The notes below the pieces were generated by a model. The model saw only the letters and a list, made by a program, of their open reading frames with translations. It ran no database searches and was not told the origin of the DNA. Made by a program: the position numbers and the translations under genes. From an uncultured Bacteroides sp. (GTDB lineage Bacteria > Bacteroidota > Bacteroidia > Chitinophagales > Chitinophagaceae), in the NCBI GenBank assembly GCA_902168085.1, contig CABHOP010000089.1, forward strand, positions 124,001-188,000: a stretch of 64,000 nucleotides of DNA, read 5' to 3'. Below, in pieces: positions 54,705 to 63,596 of the stretch. Every line of letters starts with the position of its first letter. The stretch's first letter is position 1.

Positions 54705-55295
54705 ATGCGAACCCGTAATACCGACAAGGAGCAATTAGTGAAAAGCAAAGCTATAGACCTGCTGCTGCGCGATGGCCTGGAAGGTTTCAGTGTGAACAAA
54801 CTGGCAAAAGAATGTGGTATATCTGTAGCTACCCTGTATATCTATTATAAGGATAAGGACGACCTTATAATGCAGATAGGACAGGAAGAGGTGAAAAACA
54901 TGAGCACGCAGATGCTGGAAGGTTTTGACCCGGAAGCAAAATTTGAAGAAGGCCTGCGCGTGCAGTGGAAGAACCGTGCCAAATGTGTACTGAATAACCC
55001 GAAGATTGCGCAACTGTTTGAACAGCTGCGTACCTCTACCTATCATGAGGCTATTATGGATGCCTTCAAAAATGAGTTTAAAGAGCACATGGGCCGTTTT
55101 ATGAAGAATGCAGTAGACAGGGGAGAGATATTGGCCATGCCGGTAGAAGTGTATTGGTCTATAGCCTATGCACCGCTCTACAACCTGTTGCGGTTTCATA
55201 ACGAAGGCAGGAGCCTTGCCGGTAAAAAATTTGTAATAAATGACAAGATCATGTGGCAAACATTCGACCTGGTTTTGAGAGCGCTGAAGAAATAA
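54705..55295 (+). CDS. TetR/AcrR-family transcriptional regulator
   Basis: 196 residues. The N-terminal HTH (about 10-55) is GFSVNKLAKECGISVATLYIYYKDKDDLI. The helical C-terminal domain (about 75-196) is the ligand and dimer part. The ATG at 54705 is 6 bases after a promoter box with an overlapping palindrome, so it probably represses itself. The next genes are a small ferredoxin-fold protein and an MFS transporter, and a matching palindrome lies before them; likely function is control of efflux. Confidence 0.9.
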   Translation: MRTRNTDKEQLVKSKAIDLLLRDGLEGFSVNKLAKECGISVATLYIYYKDKDDLIMQIGQEEVKNMSTQMLEGFDPEAKFEEGLRVQWKNRAKCVLNNPKIAQLFEQLRTSTYHEAIMDAFKNEFKEHMGRFMKNAVDRGEILAMPVEVYWSIAYAPLYNLLRFHNEGRSLAGKKFVINDKIMWQTFDLVLRALKK

Positions 55296-55311
55296 TTTTT
55301 TTCAACGACTT

Positions 55312-55327
55312 ATAAATGAGCATTTAT
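55312..55327. promoter_or_regulatory. Second TetR-type operator upstream of the small-protein/MFS genes
   Basis: ATAAATGAGCATTTAT: 7-bp arms around an AG centre, 29 bases before the ATG at 55357. It shares TGARCATTYA with the tetR operator. Confidence 0.5.
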
Positions 55328-55356
55328 TTATTAACACTAACTGAAAACACACCACT

Positions 55357-55584
55357 ATGCCTGCACAACCTAAAAGCGTACTGGTTTTTAAAACCAACCT
55401 GAAAGAACAAAAAGACATACATGCGGTAAAAGATGTGCTGGATGCGCACAGGCATATTACCAGGTGGAGCGTAGATACAGGGGACGAAGATTGTGTGCTG
55501 CGCCTGGAAACAACTGCAAACTGCACAAATGACATTATACAATTAATAGAACAGAATGGCTACAAATGTGCCGAACTGGAATAA
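55357..55584 (+). CDS. Small ferredoxin-fold (HMA-like) protein lacking the metal-binding CxxC
   Basis: 75 residues with the beta-alpha-beta-beta-alpha-beta pattern of heavy-metal-associated domains: VLVFKTNL, a helix around IHAVKDVLDAH, RWSVDTGDEDCVLRLET, NDIIQLIEQNGYKCAELE. The metal-binding CxxC of copper chaperones is missing; Cys residues at the CVLRL and CAELE positions are not spaced for metal. It is 8 bases before the MFS gene. Small HMA-like proteins next to MFS genes recur in Bacteroidota; function is unknown. Confidence 0.75.
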   Translation: MPAQPKSVLVFKTNLKEQKDIHAVKDVLDAHRHITRWSVDTGDEDCVLRLETTANCTNDIIQLIEQNGYKCAELE

Positions 55585-55592
55585 GTCACTTT

Positions 55593-56906
55593 ATGGAACA
55601 ACAGAAACAAGCTATACCAACATTCAGTAATTACCAGAAATTCCTGGTAGCTATCCTCGCACTATTGCAGTTTACTGTGGTGCTCGATTTTATGGTCTTA
55701 TCACCTCTTGGCGACATCCTGATGAAAACATTGGATATCACACCTTCCGGCTTCGGGCTGGTGGTGTCTGTCTATGCATTCAGTGCCGGTATATCCGGCA
55801 TCCTGGCGGCAGGCTTTGCCGATAAGTATGACCGGAAAAAACTATTGATGTTTTTCTACACCGGCTTTATAGCAGGTACGCTGTTTTGCGCACTGGCGGC
55901 CAACTTTTGGATGCTTCTGGCTGCACGCATTGTTACCGGCCTTTTTGGTGGTGTAATAGGCTCTATCTCTATGGCTATTATTACCGATATGTTTGAAGTG
56001 CATCAGCGTGGCCGCGTGATGGGGATGGTGCAAATGGCATTTGCAGCCAGCCAGGTACTAGGCATACCTATCGGTATCTGGTTTGCCAACCAATGGGGCT
56101 GGCACTCTTCTTTCCTGATGATCGTAGTACTGGCTATAGGCATACTGGCAGCCGTATTTTTCAAAATGAAACCGGTAGACAAGCACCTGGCCTTGCAAAC
56201 AGATAAAAACCCATTGCTGCACCTTTGGCATACACTTTCGGATAGTCATTACCGCGTAGGCTTTACCGCCATTGCTTTGCTATCTGTAGGTGGTTTTATG
56301 ATGATGCCTTTTGGTAGTGCTTACCTGGTGAATAACATTGGTATCTCTCAGCAGCAATTGCCGCTGGTATTTATGTTCACCGGCATCTCTTCTATCGTCA
56401 TTATGCCGCTGGTAGGTAAGCTTAGCGATAAGATGGATAAATTCATATTGTTTACAGCTGGCTCTTTACTGGCTATCACAATGGTTATTATTTATACCAA
56501 TCTATCTGTTACACCACTATGGGAGGTAGTAGTTATAAACATGATCATGTTTATGGGTATCATGAGCCGTATGATACCGGCCACTACACTCAACACCAGC
56601 ATACCTGAAATGAAAGACCGTGGCGCTTATATGAGTATCACCTCTTCGCTGCAACAGATAGCCGGTGGTTTTGCCGCGATACTGGCCGGTTTTATCATTA
56701 CGCAGAAAACGAAAACAAGTCCGCTGGAGCATTATGATATTCTGGGTTATGTGGTATCGGGTGTTACACTGCTATGTATTGCATTGGTATATCGTGTCAG
56801 TGTAATGGTGAAAAACAAAGCCGCCGCACGCGAACTTGAAAAGATAAATGCCGCCCTTGCACAGAAGCATGAAGAGCGACTGGCCATACAGGTAATTGAT
56901 AAATAA
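55593..56906 (+). CDS. MFS transporter (DHA1-type efflux)
   Basis: 437 residues with about 12 membrane helices. Motif A is between helices 2 and 3 (AGFADKYDRKKLLMF) and motif C-like glycine-rich sequence is in helix 5 (ASQVLGIPIGIWFANQWGWHSSF, cut). The YbcL/AraJ-like family exports sugars or drugs by proton antiport; specificity is unknown. The ATG at 55593 is preferred over an upstream start that overlaps the small gene's end. It is the last gene of the TetR locus, with a strong terminator. Confidence 0.92.
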   Translation: MEQQKQAIPTFSNYQKFLVAILALLQFTVVLDFMVLSPLGDILMKTLDITPSGFGLVVSVYAFSAGISGILAAGFADKYDRKKLLMFFYTGFIAGTLFCALAANFWMLLAARIVTGLFGGVIGSISMAIITDMFEVHQRGRVMGMVQMAFAASQVLGIPIGIWFANQWGWHSSFLMIVVLAIGILAAVFFKMKPVDKHLALQTDKNPLLHLWHTLSDSHYRVGFTAIALLSVGGFMMMPFGSAYLVNNIGISQQQLPLVFMFTGISSIVIMPLVGKLSDKMDKFILFTAGSLLAITMVIIYTNLSVTPLWEVVVINMIMFMGIMSRMIPATTLNTSIPEMKDRGAYMSITSSLQQIAGGFAAILAGFIITQKTKTSPLEHYDILGYVVSGVTLLCIALVYRVSVMVKNKAAARELEKINAALAQKHEERLAIQVIDK

Positions 56907-56908
56907 AA

Positions 56909-56938
56909 AATCCCCGCAGCACACGCGGGGATTTTTTT
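56909..56938 (+). terminator. Terminator of the MFS gene
   Basis: A 9-bp stem AATCCCCGC (56909-56917 with 56925-56933), a 7-base loop, flanked by A6 and T7. Confidence 0.85.
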
Positions 56939-56957
56939 ATTACGCTTGTGGAAACCA

Positions 56958-57458
56958 TTAAGCGCGTGAAGCGAAGTATTCGTCCAGGTTGCCAAGTGCC
57001 ATGGTGAAGCCTTCTTCGAAGCCCATAGTCATGATAGTTTCAAAATCAGCTTCATTTGCAAAGTGTATCTCTATAATTACTTTAGTCTTATCGTCGCCAT
57101 CAGCATGAAAACTGTTGTGCCAGTTCATGCTGGGTAGCTCATTGGTAGGGTTGCCATGCTCATCGCAAAAAGCATCTGTAGCATTGTAGCTTTTTTGCGG
57201 GTTGATAGCCGAGTAGCTGATCTTCGCATATTGTTTGGTACCATCCGGCCCTACCATTGCGTATAGCCAGTAGCCACCATTACGAAAATCCATTTCTTTG
57301 GTTTCTGCTTTCCATGGTTTAGGCGCCCACCACAGGTCCAGCAGTTCGCTTTGTGTCCATGCAGCCCATACATCTGCCACATTCGCATCAAAATACCGTG
57401 TTACCGTTACCTTTTTATTCGGCAGGTCTTTTACCATTTCCATTTTGTTATTTGTCAT
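56958..57458 (-). CDS. SRPBCC (AHSA1-like) protein
   Basis: 166 residues with the helix-grip fold of activator-of-Hsp90/START-like proteins: [30 protein letters not shown] and [15 protein letters not shown]. The role is unknown; such proteins often sit beside an ArsR regulator, as here. Its start overlaps the ArsR gene's end by 11 bases, so translation is coupled. Confidence 0.92.
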   Translation of the reverse strand: MTNNKMEMVKDLPNKKVTVTRYFDANVADVWAAWTQSELLDLWWAPKPWKAETKEMDFRNGGYWLYAMVGPDGTKQYAKISYSAINPQKSYNATDAFCDEHGNPTNELPSMNWHNSFHADGDDKTKVIIEIHFANEADFETIMTMGFEEGFTMALGNLDEYFASRA

Positions 57459-57774
57459 GACGTTTAGATTTTATGTTAGCTAATACTTTATCCAGGTTAT
57501 CAAATTTGCTTTCCCATATATTGCGGAATTGCTCCAGCCATTTATCTATCTCTTTCATCTTCTTAATATTCAGATGGTAATAAATTTCACGTCCATTTTG
57601 TTCCTGTTTCAATAGTTCGCATTCGGCCAGTATTTGTATATGTTTAGATACAGCCTGCCTGCTGCTGTCAAAATGTTCAGCTATTGCATTGGGGGTCATA
57701 GCTTGTAAGGCTATCAGGGCAAGTATAGCGCGCCTCGTAGGGTCTGCTATGGCTTGAAATACATCTCGTCTCAT
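57448..57774 (-). CDS. ArsR-family transcriptional regulator
   Basis: 108 residues with a winged HTH ([21 protein letters not shown], cut; [19 protein letters not shown]). No metal-binding CxC is seen, so it is likely a metal-independent SdpR-type member, which commonly pairs with SRPBCC genes. The start at 57774 gives [14 protein letters not shown], the family norm; the longer frame crosses the operator and promoter. Confidence 0.92.
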   Translation of the reverse strand: MRRDVFQAIADPTRRAILALIALQAMTPNAIAEHFDSSRQAVSKHIQILAECELLKQEQNGREIYYHLNIKKMKEIDKWLEQFRNIWESKFDNLDKVLANIKSKRHDK

Positions 57775-57785
57775 TGGTATTATTA

Positions 57786-57801
57786 GCAACTGTTCAGTTG
57801 C
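57786..57801. promoter_or_regulatory. Palindromic operator of the arsR-SRPBCC operon
   Basis: GCAACTG-TT-CAGTTGC: 7-bp perfect arms. It lies directly downstream of the -7 box, in the start of the transcript, 12 bases before the ArsR ATG. Confidence 0.6.
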
Positions 57802-57831
57802 AAATATAAATGCAATTATTTGGTTGCGCAA
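57801..57831 (-). promoter_or_regulatory. Complete promoter of the arsR-SRPBCC operon
   Basis: Minus-strand TTG (57829-57831), 20 bases, TATATTTG (57801-57808): both elements perfect at standard Bacteroidota spacing. Confidence 0.7.
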
Positions 57832-57931
57832 AATTTATTTTTGGTACATAGCACATGATGTGCACGTAAATTGTCGTAAAACACCCCCGTAATTAGTCAG
57901 TCGACACCCTTTCTGGATAGTGCAGAGAAAT

Positions 57932-57939
57932 TAATTTTG
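57932..57939 (+). promoter_or_regulatory. -7 box (TAATTTTG) for the alpha/beta hydrolase
   Basis: A perfect TAnnTTTG 14 bases before the ATG at 57954. Confidence 0.5.
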
Positions 57940-57953
57940 TTGCAAACAGAACT

Positions 57954-58781
57954 ATGAGATACTTATTACCGATATTGATCATCACATTCTTATTTATGAC
58001 AACCGCACAAGCTACAGGAAACTACGCTACCGTAAACGGCATGAAGATGTATTACGAGGAATATGGCAAAGGTACCCCGCTGGTATTGATACACGGTGGT
58101 GGTTCTACAATAGGCACAAACTGGGGACGTGTTATAAACGATTTTGCAAAGAACCACCGGGTGATAGCCGTAGAGCTGCAGGCGCACGGACATACTGAAG
58201 ATAGAGGTACGCCCACCAGTTTTGAACAGGATGCAGATGATGTAGCTGCGCTGTTAAAACATTTGAAGATAGAAAAAGCCGATGTATTTGGTTTCAGCAA
58301 TGGTGCATCTACTACATTACAACTGGCTATCCGTCATCCGCAATTGGTAAATAAAATAATTGTTGCATCTACCTTTTACAAGAAAACAGGTGCCCAGCCA
58401 TGGTTTTGGGGTATGATGGAAAAGGCCTCTTTTGAGGGTATGCCGCAGCCATACAAAGATGCATTCAAAGCCATCAACCCCAGTGCAGATGCATTATACA
58501 CGATGTATAAACGTGATACAGACAGGATGCTGAGCTTTAAAGACATCAGTGATGCTGATATGAAGCGCATACAAGCACAGGCATTGGTAATATCAGGTAA
58601 TAATGATGTGGCAACTGTTGAACATACAGTTGAAATGTATCGTGTATTACCACATGCACAGCTTGCTATATTTCCCGGTGGCCACGGCGATTACATAGGC
58701 GAGCTGTTTACGCTAAAGCCTGATGCGCCAAAGCATTACCCTGCTGTAGATATTATTGAAGCTTTTTTAAAGAGTAAATAA
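57954..58781 (+). CDS. Exported alpha/beta hydrolase
   Basis: 275 residues. A signal peptide covers residues 1-20 (cleavage after TAQA). The hydrolase core has the oxyanion HGGG (about 42), the nucleophile elbow GFSNGAS (Ser about 115), the acid in ISGNNDVATVEH and the catalytic His in FPGGHGDYIG. Epoxide-hydrolase-like or esterase activity is possible; the substrate is unknown. Confidence 0.9.
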   Translation: MRYLLPILIITFLFMTTAQATGNYATVNGMKMYYEEYGKGTPLVLIHGGGSTIGTNWGRVINDFAKNHRVIAVELQAHGHTEDRGTPTSFEQDADDVAALLKHLKIEKADVFGFSNGASTTLQLAIRHPQLVNKIIVASTFYKKTGAQPWFWGMMEKASFEGMPQPYKDAFKAINPSADALYTMYKRDTDRMLSFKDISDADMKRIQAQALVISGNNDVATVEHTVEMYRVLPHAQLAIFPGGHGDYIGELFTLKPDAPKHYPAVDIIEAFLKSK

Positions 58782-58837
58782 ACTATGTAGCAACATTGAT
58801 TGAGATATGGTAATGGCAGTTTTTGTAATTTGTCGCT

Positions 58838-59815
58838 ATGAAGCATATCTCCATTATGGTGCCTGTGGGAGCCGCACTTTCGGGCATAGAAGTGTCGCGA
58901 CATATTCTTACCGAAGTAAACGATTACATGGAAAGTATGGGCAAGCGTCACTTGTTTCATATTCAACTGGTAGGCGCTACAGATACCGTAAAGCTGAATG
59001 GTAATTTGTTTACGATTCAGCCCGATGCTACTATACATACACTCAAGGAAACAGACCTCATCATTATACCTGCTATACATGTGAGTCTTGAAAAAAATGT
59101 GGCAGCTAATGCAGCATTGATATCTTGGATAACAGACCAGTATTATAAAGGTGCAGAGATAGCCAGCCTGTGCGTAGGTGCTTTTCTATTGGCAAAAACA
59201 GGGTTGCTGGATGGCCGCAAATGTACTACCCATTGGAAGGCTGCCGATATATTCAAAGATATGTATCCCGGTATAGAACTGGTGAAAGACAGGATCATTA
59301 CAGACGAACAAGGTATATACTCTAGCGGTGGGGGCATGTCGCTGCTAAACCTGCTGCTATATATTATAGAGAAATATGCAGGACGGGAAACAGCTATTTA
59401 TTGTGCTAAATTTTTCCAAGTAGATATAGACCGTACCGCTCAACTACCATTCATTATCTTCCAGGCACAGAAAAACCATGGTGATGAACACGTACGTAAA
59501 GCACAGGAGTATATAGAAATGAATTATCAGCAAAAGATGACTGCAGACCAGATAGCCAGTACGGTATCTATAGGTAAACGTAGCCTGGAACGCAGGTTTA
59601 AAAAAGCTACTGACAATACATTGAAAGAATACATCCAACGTGTAAAGATAGAAGCTGCGAAAAAACAATTGGAAACCGGCAATAAGAAGATAAACGATGT
59701 GATGTATGATGTGGGTTATGTGGACAATAAAACCTTTCGTAACTCATTTAAGACAGTAACAGGGTTATTGCCTAATGAGTATCGTAGTAAGTATAACAAG
59801 CAAGTAATAGCATAA
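58838..59815 (+). CDS. GlxA-family regulator: DJ-1/PfpI domain + AraC HTH
   Basis: 325 residues. The N-terminal DJ-1/PfpI-like domain (about 1-190) has the strand MKHISIMVPVGAALSGIEV and the nucleophile-elbow-like ASLCVGAFLLA, with the Cys in the family position. The C-terminal AraC HTH (about 220-315) has MTADQIASTVSIGKRSLERRF and INDVMYDVGYVDNKTFRNSF. Such proteins activate catabolic or stress genes; the effector and targets are unknown. It is 56 bases downstream of the hydrolase gene, which might be a target. Confidence 0.93.
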   Translation: MKHISIMVPVGAALSGIEVSRHILTEVNDYMESMGKRHLFHIQLVGATDTVKLNGNLFTIQPDATIHTLKETDLIIIPAIHVSLEKNVAANAALISWITDQYYKGAEIASLCVGAFLLAKTGLLDGRKCTTHWKAADIFKDMYPGIELVKDRIITDEQGIYSSGGGMSLLNLLLYIIEKYAGRETAIYCAKFFQVDIDRTAQLPFIIFQAQKNHGDEHVRKAQEYIEMNYQQKMTADQIASTVSIGKRSLERRFKKATDNTLKEYIQRVKIEAAKKQLETGNKKINDVMYDVGYVDNKTFRNSFKTVTGLLPNEYRSKYNKQVIA

Positions 59816-59817
59816 AT

Positions 59818-59847
59818 AATAAAGCCCGGGAATCACCGGGCTTTATT
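59818..59847. terminator. Bidirectional terminator between the GlxA-like gene and fabF
   Basis: A 12-bp stem AATAAAGCCCGG (59818-59829 with 59836-59847) with a 6-base loop and A/T-rich flanks on both sides. Confidence 0.85.
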
Positions 59848-59866
59848 ATTTCTATGCATTCGGTTA

Positions 59867-61111
59867 TTAACCTTCAAATTTTTTGAAGATGGCTGTAGCA
59901 ATGTGGCCGCCAAAGCCAAAGGTATTGCTCATGGCATATTTCACATCGGCTTTCACCGCCTTGCCTGTCACCAGGTTGAATTTACCTGCATATTCAGGCT
60001 CTACATTTTCCGTATTGATGGTAGGCGGTATCTGCCCTTCTGTAATGGCAGTGATACAGGCTATGGCTTCTACCGCACCTGCAGCACCCAGCAAGTGGCC
60101 GGTCATCGATTTGGTAGCACTGATGTACACTTTGGGATTAGCACCAAAAACACGCTCTACCGCTTTCAGTTCGCTGATATCACCCATAGGGGTAGATGTA
60201 GCATGCGGGTTCATATAGTCAATATCATCGGCTGTTATGCCGGCATCTTCCAGTGCTGCCAGCATACCCAGGTAGGCGCCTTCACCCTCAGGGTGCGTGC
60301 CTGTAAGGTGATACGCATCGGCTGCCATGCCACCGCCTACTACCTCGGCAATGATGGGGGCATTACGCGCTATGGCATGCTCGTAGCTTTCCAGTACCAG
60401 TGCGCCGGCACCTTCACCCATCACAAAGCCATCGCGAGCCACATCAAACGGGCGCGATGCTTTTTCAGGTGCTTCATTATGTGTAGACAGGGCTTTGGCA
60501 GAACTAAAGCCACCCACAGCACTGCGTGTAATAGCCGCTTCCGAACCGCCGGTGATGATCATATCGGCCTTGCCCCAGCGTATGTAGTTGAAGGCATCTA
60601 TCAGTGCAGTATTAGAAGTAGCACAGGCAGAAACGGTAGTAAAGTTGACACCACGCAAGCCGTATTTAATAGAGATGACACCCGAAGCAATATCCACTAT
60701 CATCTTAGGGATGAAGAATGGGTTGAAGCGTGGTGTACCATCGCCATTGGCAAATTCCATTACTTGCTCTTCAAAGGTGGTGATGCCACCATTCCCCGAA
60801 CCCCATATAACGCCTATGCGGTTGCGGTTCAGTTGTTCAAAGTCTATTTGTGCATGTTCTACGGCTTCTTTTACAGCTATCAGTGCATACTGCGTATACA
60901 GGTCATATTTACGTGCTTCCGATTTTTCTATATGGTCCAGCGGGTTGAAGTCTTTCAGTTCGCAGGCAAATTTTGTCTTGAACTTGGAAGTATCAAACCT
61001 GGTTATCATGGCCGAACCACTTACGCCTTTCAGCAGGTTGGCCTGGAATTCCTTCGTCGTGTTGCCAATGGGGGTCAATGAACCTAACCCGGTTACCACC
61101 ACTCTTTTCAT
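59867..61111 (-). CDS. fabF: Beta-ketoacyl-ACP synthase II
   Basis: 414 residues. It elongates acyl-ACP by malonyl-ACP condensation in fatty acid synthesis. The catalytic triad is visible: Cys in TVSACATSN, His in NPHATSTPMGD and His in KSMTGHLLGAAG. MKRVVVTGLGSLTPIGN is the standard N-terminus, so the ATG at 61111 is used; the longer frame starts upstream of the promoter box. acpP and fabG are not adjacent, unlike in many genomes. Confidence 0.95.
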   Translation of the reverse strand: MKRVVVTGLGSLTPIGNTTKEFQANLLKGVSGSAMITRFDTSKFKTKFACELKDFNPLDHIEKSEARKYDLYTQYALIAVKEAVEHAQIDFEQLNRNRIGVIWGSGNGGITTFEEQVMEFANGDGTPRFNPFFIPKMIVDIASGVISIKYGLRGVNFTTVSACATSNTALIDAFNYIRWGKADMIITGGSEAAITRSAVGGFSSAKALSTHNEAPEKASRPFDVARDGFVMGEGAGALVLESYEHAIARNAPIIAEVVGGGMAADAYHLTGTHPEGEGAYLGMLAALEDAGITADDIDYMNPHATSTPMGDISELKAVERVFGANPKVYISATKSMTGHLLGAAGAVEAIACITAITEGQIPPTINTENVEPEYAGKFNLVTGKAVKADVKYAMSNTFGFGGHIATAIFKKFEG

Positions 61112-61138
61112 AAGTCTGTTTTTCTTTTGAAATGGCAA

Positions 61139-61146
61139 CAAAGGTA
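61139..61146 (-). promoter_or_regulatory. -7 box (TACCTTTG) for fabF
   Basis: A perfect minus-strand TAnnTTTG 27 bases upstream of the ATG. Confidence 0.55.
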
Positions 61147-61244
61147 CATCCATTATTTTAAATAATACCGATTGGTATATTTAAGAATGCAATATGATAA
61201 ATAACCTGAATTACACCATATTTGTAATGCTAACTACCTGTAAT

Positions 61245-61664
61245 ATGTGGATATGCCCCGGTTGCAAGCAGAAATTTGTACGTGATAACCAATCACATTC
61301 CTGCAACGAGAAAACATTGTCCGATTTTCTGAACGGGAAATCGGAACATACCCGCATGCTGTTCGATTATTTCATTACCGAGTTTCGTAGCATGGGCAAT
61401 TTCGACCTGCATCCGGCTAAAACCATGATCTCATTCGCGGCGGGCATCCGCTTTGGCCGCATACACCAGTTGGGCAAAAATTTTATTGACGTGTGCTTCT
61501 ATTTCGATAAGGCATATGAAGACAACCTATGCTTTCATAAAATAGCACAGGTGCCGGGCGAGCAGCAATTCAATCATTACTTCCGTATGTATCAACCTGA
61601 AGATCTGAATGAAGAAGTACGCAGCTATATGCAACTAGCATTAAAGAATGCCCGCAAGCATTAA
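61245..61664 (+). CDS. DUF5655 domain protein with N-terminal zinc-ribbon-like motif
   Basis: About 139 residues. It starts with MWICPGCKQKF and NQSHSC: two Cys plus His/Cys spaced like a small zinc site. The DUF5655 domain follows (about 22-139, FDYFITEFRSMGNFDLHPAK, GIRFGRIHQLGKNFIDVCF). Function is unknown. Two upstream ATGs (61194, 61227) are possible, but the -7-like CATATTTG at 61217-61224 and the family's start make 61245 the best choice. It converges with the PLP decarboxylase gene. Confidence 0.75.
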   Translation: MWICPGCKQKFVRDNQSHSCNEKTLSDFLNGKSEHTRMLFDYFITEFRSMGNFDLHPAKTMISFAAGIRFGRIHQLGKNFIDVCFYFDKAYEDNLCFHKIAQVPGEQQFNHYFRMYQPEDLNEEVRSYMQLALKNARKH

Positions 61665-61667
61665 CTA

Positions 61668-62888
61668 TTATAGCTGCTGCACAAATTGTTCCAGCGCATC
61701 CAGTTCTACATGGTCCATCACCACTATTTTATACCACGATGGTGCGCCGGCATGGGTATCCGGTACCAGGCCGTATTTTATAGCTACATCGTGCGATATA
61801 TGTTTCGCGCGTATGGTTACGATATTCATATCGGGATGTCTGTAGTATTGTACTTTTCGTTTGTCCAGTTGTTCGCAGAGCCATTCGGTACGATATAGCA
61901 GCTTGTTTATTTTTTCCAGCCATCCGTAAGGCCCGTAGGTAAATAGTATCATCCATATGGCAATAGCATTGGTGCCCGAGCGGCTGCCGCTTAGGGTGAT
62001 GTCCATGCCATTCACATATTGCGCTTCTTTGGTAAATACATACTGCATCAATCCCTTTCGCACTATGAAGATGCCCGTTCCATAAGGGGCCTGCAGCATT
62101 TTATGCGCATCCAGTGTAATGGAAGATACATGCGGATTGCTGAATAAAGAGTTATTGCTGGGCTGGCTGATAGGGTAGATAAACCCGCCAAATGCGCCAT
62201 CCACATGTATGCGGAAGTGCACATCATAAGCTGATAAATGTTTAGCATATTCATCAGGGTCGTCTACACTACCAAACATGGTAGTAGCCATGTTTGATAT
62301 GACGATGAAGTATTTGATGCCATCTGCTATGGCTTGTTGTATAGTATGCTGCAGTGCTTCGTTGATGATGGTGCGTGTATTATCATCAACCGCTACTCTG
62401 TAGGATGCCAGGTTAAGCAGGTTCGCCGCTTTGTCTACAGAATAATGTGTATCGGCAGAACTCAGCAGTGCTATTTCATGATGCGCGGCACCATGTGTTT
62501 GCATGAATAAATTGCGGTATATCCATGCGGCCTGTATATTGGCCTCTGTACCGCCAGCGGCTACATAACCATCGCAGCTGTTTTCAGGCGCTTTCAATAC
62601 ATCTACGGCCAGCAGTTCTATCACTTCTTGCTCCAGTTGTTGGGTGCCTTTAAAGAACGATTCCGATTCGCCCAGTGTGTGGCAGCCTATATGATTGGGG
62701 TTCTGCACATAAGCCCGCAGCAGCGGGGTATCTTTAAGAAAAGATGCATGCTCGTAAAACACATGCTGGTCCAGCTTGGATACCGGTATACCCAGCGATA
62801 TATTATTCTGGTAATCTACATTATGACTCAGTGCCCGTGTGATGATCTCGTCCTGCTCGCGCGGGGTATACTTTTTCCAATATTTCAT
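61668..62888 (-). CDS. Pyridoxal-dependent decarboxylase / aminotransferase-like protein
   Basis: 406 residues, PLP fold type I. The PLP-binding Lys is in SSITLDAHKMLQAPYGTG and the PLP-pairing Asp in FRIHVDGAFGGF. GYVAAGGTEANIQAAW resembles group II decarboxylases (glutamate, aspartate or aromatic amino acid). The substrate is not clear. It is oriented toward DUF5655 with a 3-base gap between stops. Confidence 0.88.
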   Translation of the reverse strand: MKYWKKYTPREQDEIITRALSHNVDYQNNISLGIPVSKLDQHVFYEHASFLKDTPLLRAYVQNPNHIGCHTLGESESFFKGTQQLEQEVIELLAVDVLKAPENSCDGYVAAGGTEANIQAAWIYRNLFMQTHGAAHHEIALLSSADTHYSVDKAANLLNLASYRVAVDDNTRTIINEALQHTIQQAIADGIKYFIVISNMATTMFGSVDDPDEYAKHLSAYDVHFRIHVDGAFGGFIYPISQPSNNSLFSNPHVSSITLDAHKMLQAPYGTGIFIVRKGLMQYVFTKEAQYVNGMDITLSGSRSGTNAIAIWMILFTYGPYGWLEKINKLLYRTEWLCEQLDKRKVQYYRHPDMNIVTIRAKHISHDVAIKYGLVPDTHAGAPSWYKIVVMDHVELDALEQFVQQL

Positions 62889-63035
62889 TGCCGTAAAGTT
62901 CCATTGCTATTTATTATTGCTTCATGATAATAGTCAGTTTGAAAGCTGATGTACTATAGTTATTTATTTTAAATGGATAATTATTTATTGTTTATCAATA
63001 AATTTTAATAGCTTTACTATAATTAATCTTTTGCT

Positions 63036-63593
63036 ATGAAACCAAAGACCACTACCCAGCGCATACTGAATGTATTGCAAGTGCTTTCCTGGATCATCTT
63101 CTTAGGATTATGTGTTGAAGCCGGAAGTATCATCTTTCATGTGATATACACTTATGCATATAACCCTGCTAATGATACCTATCCCTTCTGGAAAGGAACA
63201 GATTTATGGAGCCTTTACAATTATGGCTTCACTCATTTTGTTGCTATGGTTTCCCTGGTGGTTATTGTAATCGTCTTTAAGGCGCTGATGTTTTATCTTA
63301 TTGTAAAACTGTTTACAGAGCGGCAATTGAATATGATACAGCCCTTCAATACAGGGTTACGGCAGTTCCTTTTACGCACGGCTTACCTATCTACGGCTAT
63401 CGGGTTGTGCACGCATTTCGGATACAAGTATTATACATGGTTATCTGGGCAAAACATTGCATTACCCAATGTTGCTGCTATGCATCTGACGGGTGGGGAT
63501 GTATGGCTGTTCATGGCGGTAATACTTTTTGTTATCGTACAGATTGTAACGAGGGGGGTAGAGATTCAAACTGAAAACGACTTAACTGTTTAG
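63036..63593 (+). CDS. DUF2975 membrane protein
   Basis: 185 residues with four predicted helices (about 12-35, 60-85, 112-130, 155-175), matching DUF2975. Such proteins pair with a small XRE/YozG regulator, and here one begins 3 bases after the stop. Function is unknown; the pair may form a membrane-linked regulatory unit. Confidence 0.87.
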   Translation: MKPKTTTQRILNVLQVLSWIIFLGLCVEAGSIIFHVIYTYAYNPANDTYPFWKGTDLWSLYNYGFTHFVAMVSLVVIVIVFKALMFYLIVKLFTERQLNMIQPFNTGLRQFLLRTAYLSTAIGLCTHFGYKYYTWLSGQNIALPNVAAMHLTGGDVWLFMAVILFVIVQIVTRGVEIQTENDLTV

Positions 63594-63596
63594 CAT

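Noticed and set aside
59903-61081. 392-codon plus-strand frame
   Set aside because: Antisense to fabF, with no recognisable domain.
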